DNA from: Allofrancisella inopinata
Lineage (GTDB): Bacteria; Pseudomonadota; Gammaproteobacteria; Francisellales; Francisellaceae
Assembly (NCBI RefSeq): GCF_012222965.1
Contig: NZ_CP038241.1
Location: 372,001 to 436,000, forward strand
Reading direction: 5' to 3'
DNA: 64,000 nt
Part shown: positions 59,412 through 64,000 of the stretch, piece after piece
How the letters are laid out: every line of letters starts with the position of its first letter
How positions within the stretch are numbered: the stretch's first letter is position 1
Notes under the pieces: model-generated
Told to the model about the DNA's origin: nothing
Database searches by the model: none
The model's input: only the letters and a program-made list of their open reading frames with translations
Position numbers and translations under genes: made by a program

Positions 59412-60209
59412 TTAACATGTATCATCATTATCATATTGAGTTAAATTATTAGGTCTAATTACACCTTCTAGGCGGTTTTTATATTCTTCACCATCTAACT
59501 CCGAGTAGTTTTCTAAAGCATCAAGCATTGCAGAACGTGGAAGAGTATGATTTTTAACTTGCTGACGAGTAAGCCTGAACTGCTTAAATTTTGTGCCTGT
59601 ATTTAGTCTATGGTAGTATCCTAGAACGCTTTCTGTTGCATTAGGGAAAGTCTCTAAATATACGTCAGCTCCTGAGGCTTTAACACCACAATCTGCCGAA
59701 AAACAGTGAAGCCCAAAATAGTTGCTATACTCTCTAGCAAAACGTGAGGTGCCCCAACCACTTTCGAGCACCGCTTGAGCTATAACAAAGCTGCTAGGTA
59801 CAGTACCGACTTTTATTTTTAACTGATTTATCATCTGTTGGGTGTCTGTAGCATTTCGTATTTTATAGTAGGATAGATATGTATCAAGCCTATCTTGCTG
59901 CTTCTTTGTGAGTTTTTGGTTTTTATCGTAAGCCTTTTTGAGTTTCTGTAATTCTTCTTGCTGAGCACAAATTTCTTTATTAGCATTTTGAATCGCTTTT
60001 AAGATGTAGTTTATAAAAGCTTGTTTTTTTTCAGCGGTATCATCTATATTAAGAAAATCCGGCTTGTCAGATTTCTGGCTAATTTTGGTTGCTAGAGCAT
60101 AACTGGCGTGTTTAGCTTTTCCATGATCAAAAGATAAAAAAGTTGCTAGTATTATAAAACTGCAGAAAAGTACGAAATTTCTAAGAGTATGTAATTTATC
60201 AGTTACCAT
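59412..60209 (-). CDS. Bax-like glucosaminidase (peptidoglycan hydrolase)
   Basis: This 265-residue exported protein has an N-terminal hydrophobic segment (FVLFCSFIILATFLSF), a coiled-coil (NANKEICAQQEELQKLKKAY) and a FlgJ/Bax-type glucosaminidase domain with SSFVIAQAVLESGWGTSRFA, where the Glu is catalytic, YSNYFGLHCF and SVLGYYHRLNTG. It would cleave peptidoglycan in the periplasm. It follows rluD by three bases. Confidence 0.82.
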   Translation of the reverse strand: MVTDKLHTLRNFVLFCSFIILATFLSFDHGKAKHASYALATKISQKSDKPDFLNIDDTAEKKQAFINYILKAIQNANKEICAQQEELQKLKKAYDKNQKLTKKQQDRLDTYLSYYKIRNATDTQQMINQLKIKVGTVPSSFVIAQAVLESGWGTSRFAREYSNYFGLHCFSADCGVKASGADVYLETFPNATESVLGYYHRLNTGTKFKQFRLTRQQVKNHTLPRSAMLDALENYSELDGEEYKNRLEGVIRPNNLTQYDNDDTC

Positions 60210-60212
60210 ATT

Positions 60213-61187
60213 TTAATAATCCTCTGTTAGACTGGGGTCGTCTGATATAGTCAACCTAAGTTGTGATATAAGATTTAACATATCACATGGCATATCACAT
60301 GTAAAGTTTAGTATTTTATGAGTTAAAGGGTGAGTAAACGAAAGACTATAAGCGTGTAAGGCTTGTCTAGGGAAACAGGCGAGGTTTGTATTTTTTAGTT
60401 TAGAAGAGGATTTGTTATAGGTTTGGTCACCTACTAAAGGGTGATTGATACTTTTCATATGTACTCTTATTTGATGTGTGCGGCCTGTTTCTAGTTTACA
60501 TTCTACTAGAGTAAACCCATCGTATATCTCCAAAGGAGTATAGTTTGTGATAGCTTGTTTGCCACTATAATTAATAGCCATTTTGATTCTATTATTAGGG
60601 TCACGACCTATTGGTTGGTCAATTGTACCTGATTCGTAAATTTCACCCTCTACTATCGCTAGATATTTCCTAGACACCGCTCTATCTGATAGCTGCTGGG
60701 TAAGGCTAAGGTAAGCTAAATTAGTCTTAGCAGCTACCATAAGGCCAGTAGTATCTTTATCTAGACGGTGAACGATCCCAGCACGAGGTAAGTTTTGTTG
60801 GTTTTTATTGAGATTTAGCAGAGCATTTGAAATAGTGCCAGTCATATTCCCAGCACCTGGATGAGTAACCATATTTGCTGGTTTATTTATAACAATAATA
60901 TTTTCATCTTCATAAATGGTATTTAGTTTAATATCTTCAGCTATCCATTCATTTGTTGGTACAAATGTGACATCTATTTCTATTTCTTCGTCTCCAATAA
61001 CTATATGTTTAGCTTTAGTATGGCTATTATTTAAAGTTATAGAGCCATCTTTTATCCATTTTTGTATTTGAGAGCGCGAAAAATCCTCAAATACTTCATT
61101 AACAGCTATATCCAGCCTTTTGCCTGCGTGTTCAGGTGTTAGAATAATTTTTTGATGAAATCGCTTGGATAGTGTATTATTTGCCAT
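60213..61187 (-). CDS. rluD: 23S rRNA pseudouridine synthase RluD
   Basis: Isomerises U1911, U1915 and U1917. The 324 residues have an N-terminal S4 domain (GKRLDIAVNEVFEDFSRSQI), the catalytic Asp in GIVHRLDKDTTGLMV near residue 138 and ECKLETGRTHQIRVHM near 224. Divergent from bamD, in the order usual in gammaproteobacteria. Confidence 0.92.
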   Translation of the reverse strand: MANNTLSKRFHQKIILTPEHAGKRLDIAVNEVFEDFSRSQIQKWIKDGSITLNNSHTKAKHIVIGDEEIEIDVTFVPTNEWIAEDIKLNTIYEDENIIVINKPANMVTHPGAGNMTGTISNALLNLNKNQQNLPRAGIVHRLDKDTTGLMVAAKTNLAYLSLTQQLSDRAVSRKYLAIVEGEIYESGTIDQPIGRDPNNRIKMAINYSGKQAITNYTPLEIYDGFTLVECKLETGRTHQIRVHMKSINHPLVGDQTYNKSSSKLKNTNLACFPRQALHAYSLSFTHPLTHKILNFTCDMPCDMLNLISQLRLTISDDPSLTEDY

Positions 61188-61269
61188 AGTTTAAATTGCT
61201 ATACGTAGCGTAAATTTTATAATTTTTTGTATGGAAATTATATAAGAAAAATAAAGGATAGCTAATCAA

Positions 61270-62094
61270 ATGACTAGATTTTTATATTTAATAGTTATTT
61301 TATCTATGATTTTTGCTGTAGCAGGGTGTGGCCCTAAGAAAGATAATGAGCTACCTCAGGTCTACACAGGCTACACAGCAGAGTTTATTTATGCAAATGC
61401 CCATAAACAAATGCAAAATAATGATTATTTTGATGCGATCAGGTCTTATAAATCATTAGTTGCACAGTATCCTTTTACTCCTTTAGCTGAAAAAGGTATG
61501 GTTGATCTTGTATATGTATACTATATGAATGACGAATCGACTATGTCATTAGCTTTAGCACAGCAGTTTATCAAGATGTATCCATATAGTAAGTACAAAG
61601 GCTACATTTACTATATGATTGGGGTAGTTGGTTTTGAAAATGGTAGGGGGCTTTTACAGACTTATGCTCCATATGATATGGGTCATCATGACCCTACTGG
61701 CTATACTGATGCATATAACAATTTTGAGAAAGCCTTAGCTTTAGACCCTAATGGTTCATTTGTTTCAGATGCTAAGCGTAGGATGATTTATATAAATAAT
61801 ACGATAGCAAAATACTATGATAATATTGCACACTTTTATTATAAGAGAGGGGCTTTTAATGCGGCTATTGATAGAGCATCACAAGTCATACGCAATTATC
61901 CTCAAAGCTCATCTACCGAAGATGCTTTAGTAATAACAATAAAAGCATACAGAGATTTAGGTTTGAATGAGCAAGCAAAAGTAAACCTTGAAGTGCTTAA
62001 AAAGAATTATCCAAATAGTAATTACCTTAAAAAACTAAGGCCAGATGGAAGTGAAGAGCCTAGCTGGTTTGAAAGATGGTTTGGGTGGTTGTAA
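61270..62094 (+). CDS. bamD: Outer-membrane assembly lipoprotein BamD
   Basis: Lipoprotein of the BAM complex. The 274 residues have signal sequence ending in lipobox VAGC (Cys near residue 20), five TPR-like repeats (FDAIRSYKSLVAQYPFTPLA near 60; YPYSKYKGYIYYMIGVVGFE), and the conserved GRGLLQTYAPYDMGHHDP-like region before the third repeat. Usual length about 245; slightly longer here. Divergent from rluD. Confidence 0.92.
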   Translation: MTRFLYLIVILSMIFAVAGCGPKKDNELPQVYTGYTAEFIYANAHKQMQNNDYFDAIRSYKSLVAQYPFTPLAEKGMVDLVYVYYMNDESTMSLALAQQFIKMYPYSKYKGYIYYMIGVVGFENGRGLLQTYAPYDMGHHDPTGYTDAYNNFEKALALDPNGSFVSDAKRRMIYINNTIAKYYDNIAHFYYKRGAFNAAIDRASQVIRNYPQSSSTEDALVITIKAYRDLGLNEQAKVNLEVLKKNYPNSNYLKKLRPDGSEEPSWFERWFGWL

Positions 62095-62211
62095 AACGTC
62101 AGAGATGAATGTTCCTAAAAATTTTCAGAAATCAAAGTTTTATAAAACTATTTGTGAAGCACTAGAAGTATGTGAAAAAAGCATAGAAAAACATTTGGTA
62201 TGAATTAGTGC

Positions 62212-63276
62212 CTATTTAACAACTGGATCTAACTCACCACTTTCATAACGCTGAAACATTGTCTCAAGTGAGATTGGCTTGATTTTGCTAGCCATACCAG
62301 CACTACCAAAAGCCTCATATCTAGCTTGACAAATTTCAGACATTGCTTTTTTAGCTACAGCGTTATATTTACGTGGATCAAACTCAGCAGGGTTTTCTGC
62401 TAAAAACCTTCTGATTGCACCAGTTGCTGCCATACGTAAATCAGTATCAATATTTACTTTACGTACACCATATTTTATTGCTTCAACTATTTCTTCTACT
62501 GGCACACCATAGGTCTCACCCATTGCGCCACCATAGTTGTTAATTACTTCTAACCAATCTTGTGGCACGGAAGATGAGCCATGCATCACTAAATGTGTGC
62601 CTGGAATTCTAGCATGGATTTCTTTTACTCTTTTAATAGATAATACATCACCTGTAGGTGGCTTAGTAAACTTATAAGCTCCATGGCTTGTACCAATAGC
62701 AATTGCCAATGCATCTACTTTAGTTTTTCTCACAAAATCAGCTGCTTCTTCCGGGTCTGTTAATAGCTGATCCATAGATAAAGTGCCTTCTGCACCTATA
62801 CCATCTTCTTCACCTGCTTGTCCAGTTTCCAAAGAGCCAAGACAACCCAGCTCCCCTTCAACAGAAACACCGCAAGCATGAGCCATATCTGTAACAGTTT
62901 TGGTTACATTTATATTATACTCATAATCTGCTGGGGTTTTGCCATCTGATTTTAGCGAGCCATCCATCATCACAGATGAAAAGCCTAATTGAATAGATCG
63001 TTGACAAACTGCTGGAGATGTTCCATGATCCTGATGCATACAAACTGGTAAATGTGGATATTCTTCTATCGCAGCTAAAACTAAATGTCTGATAAAAGGG
63101 GCACCTGCGTATTTTCTAGCACCTGCAGAACCTTGTAAAATAACTGGTGAATTTACTTTATCAGCAGCCTCCATAACAGCTCTTACTTGTTCTAAATTAT
63201 TTACATTAAAAGCTGGGATTCCATAACCATGTTCTGCTGCATGATCTAATAGTTGACGTAATGAAACTAAAGCCAT
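62212..63276 (-). CDS. fba: Fructose-bisphosphate aldolase, class II
   Basis: Zinc enzyme of glycolysis and gluconeogenesis. The 354 residues begin [20 protein letters not shown], with PVCMHQDHG near residue 78 (Zn His), GVSVEGELG near 136, [13 protein letters not shown] near 192 and [11 protein letters not shown] near 230. It follows pyk by 13 bases on the same strand, a common Francisella pair. Confidence 0.96.
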   Translation of the reverse strand: MALVSLRQLLDHAAEHGYGIPAFNVNNLEQVRAVMEAADKVNSPVILQGSAGARKYAGAPFIRHLVLAAIEEYPHLPVCMHQDHGTSPAVCQRSIQLGFSSVMMDGSLKSDGKTPADYEYNINVTKTVTDMAHACGVSVEGELGCLGSLETGQAGEEDGIGAEGTLSMDQLLTDPEEAADFVRKTKVDALAIAIGTSHGAYKFTKPPTGDVLSIKRVKEIHARIPGTHLVMHGSSSVPQDWLEVINNYGGAMGETYGVPVEEIVEAIKYGVRKVNIDTDLRMAATGAIRRFLAENPAEFDPRKYNAVAKKAMSEICQARYEAFGSAGMASKIKPISLETMFQRYESGELDPVVK

Positions 63277-63289
63277 TTATTCTCTCCTT

Positions 63290-64000
63290 TTATCTTACTT
63301 GACCTGCTATTATTACTTTGATTTTATTAGTACTTCCATGTACACCCATACTGTCACCGCTAGTAAGTACAAGAATATCTCCCTCTTTTACTAACTTTCT
63401 ACTTTCAAGCTCCATAGAGGCAGACCTGTTTACATATACTTTTGACATTCTAGTAGAGTCAAAATATATTGGTATAACTCCTCTAAACAGAGTCATAGCC
63501 CCTAATGTTGGAGCATTACGAGATAGTGCATAAATTGGTAAATCTGTATTTATTCGTGACATCCAGCGTGAAGTATTTCCACCTTCTGTTAAAACAATTA
63601 AACCTTTAGCACCAATATCATTAGCTATCTTAACGGCTGCTACTGATACAGCATGATCAATTCGACTACAATCAGCTATTTTTTGTTTTTTAACAATGTG
63701 GTTATACTTACTTTTTTCAGCAGATTCACAAATTCTTGACATAGCAGCAACAGTCTCTACTGGATATTTACCAACAGCTGTTTCTGCTGAAAGCATAACC
63801 GCATCTGTACCATCAAATACAGCGTTTGCTACATCAGAAGCTTCAGCACGAGTAGGGGAGGAGTTTTCTATCATGGATTCCATCATTTGAGTGGCTGTAA
63901 TAGATCCCTTTTCATTTTGTCTAGCTGTACTAATAATGAATTTCTGTACAGTAGGGACATTCTCATCACCAATCTCTACAGCCAAATCACCGCGAGCAAC
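63290..64000 (-). CDS. pyk: Pyruvate kinase, C-terminal part (5' end beyond window)
   Basis: The last 237 codons are present, starting in VARGDLAVEIG. Family marks are ATQMMESMIENSSPTRAEAS and VANAVFDGTDAVMLSAETAV, with the C-terminal effector domain. It turns phosphoenolpyruvate into pyruvate. Upstream of fba in one operon. The start lies outside the window. Confidence 0.96.
   Translation of the reverse strand, partial: VARGDLAVEIGDENVPTVQKFIISTARQNEKGSITATQMMESMIENSSPTRAEASDVANAVFDGTDAVMLSAETAVGKYPVETVAAMSRICESAEKSKYNHIVKKQKIADCSRIDHAVSVAAVKIANDIGAKGLIVLTEGGNTSRWMSRINTDLPIYALSRNAPTLGAMTLFRGVIPIYFDSTRMSKVYVNRSASMELESRKLVKEGDILVLTSGDSMGVHGSTNKIKVIIAGQVR

Noticed and set aside
62105-62203. 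32-codon frame between bamD and fba
   Set aside because: It has no convincing ribosome site or family, and is short enough to be chance.

Overview
The window is AT-rich chromosomal DNA of a gammaproteobacterium, almost certainly a Francisella. The supporting signs are the rplM-rpsI-sspA-sspB cluster, the short NadE next to a nicotinate phosphoribosyltransferase, tandem POT peptide transporters, an ISFtu2-like IS5 element and the rRNA sequence. The species is not fixed. The density of insertion sequences, MITEs and broken genes suggests a host-adapted or fish-associated lineage rather than a streamlined free-living one (inference).

Layout. 1-8.5 kb: 5' part of ubiE, then an insertion of about 2 kb carrying an unrecognised gene and bracketed by a 116-bp direct repeat of the ubiE-glk intergenic region, then glk, a YciB-like protein, a YciO-type protein, an MFS carrier and metG. 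8.6-12.1 kb: an accessory stress-type operon (alpha/beta hydrolase, release-factor-like 'host attachment' protein, phosphoribosyltransferase, erythromycin-esterase-like protein). 12.2-18.9 kb: tRNA-Ser, tRNA-Val, a lipoprotein, a prolyl iminopeptidase relic and a complete 16S-Ile-Ala-23S-5S operon. 19-35 kb: mostly housekeeping genes (DUF5993-dsbB, a cysteine synthase, an Ntn hydrolase, mnmE, hpf-ptsN-trmJ-rnhB, sspBA-rpsI-rplM, a frameshifted FAD oxidase, mltA, grpE-dnaK-dnaJ).

35-45.3 kb is a genomic island. It holds an ISFtu2-like IS5 element, a large protein with a possible cysteine-protease head and ankyrin-like tail, an IS630-like element nested in an IS5 relic, a broken DXD glycosyltransferase and a smaller protein that shares its C-terminal module. 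It also contains the nadE-pncB pair bracketed by 37-bp inverted repeats, and an IS110-family transposase nested in two successive MITEs. 45.3-64 kb returns to core genes: an EmrAB-TolC-type pump, an acyl-CoA synthetase, two POT transporters, rsmE, a DUF445 protein, a four-gene MCE lipid transport operon, a Bax-like glucosaminidase, rluD, bamD, fba and the 3' part of pyk.

The main structural theme is nested small mobile elements. Three MITE-like families (called MITE1, MITE2 and MITE3 here) recur. Two supply the stop codon and last residues of the gene they hit, one copy is a MITE1/MITE2 chimera, and target duplications can be read directly for several. No CRISPR array or prophage was seen. 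All assignments come from reading the sequence and remembered family motifs; no database search was run.
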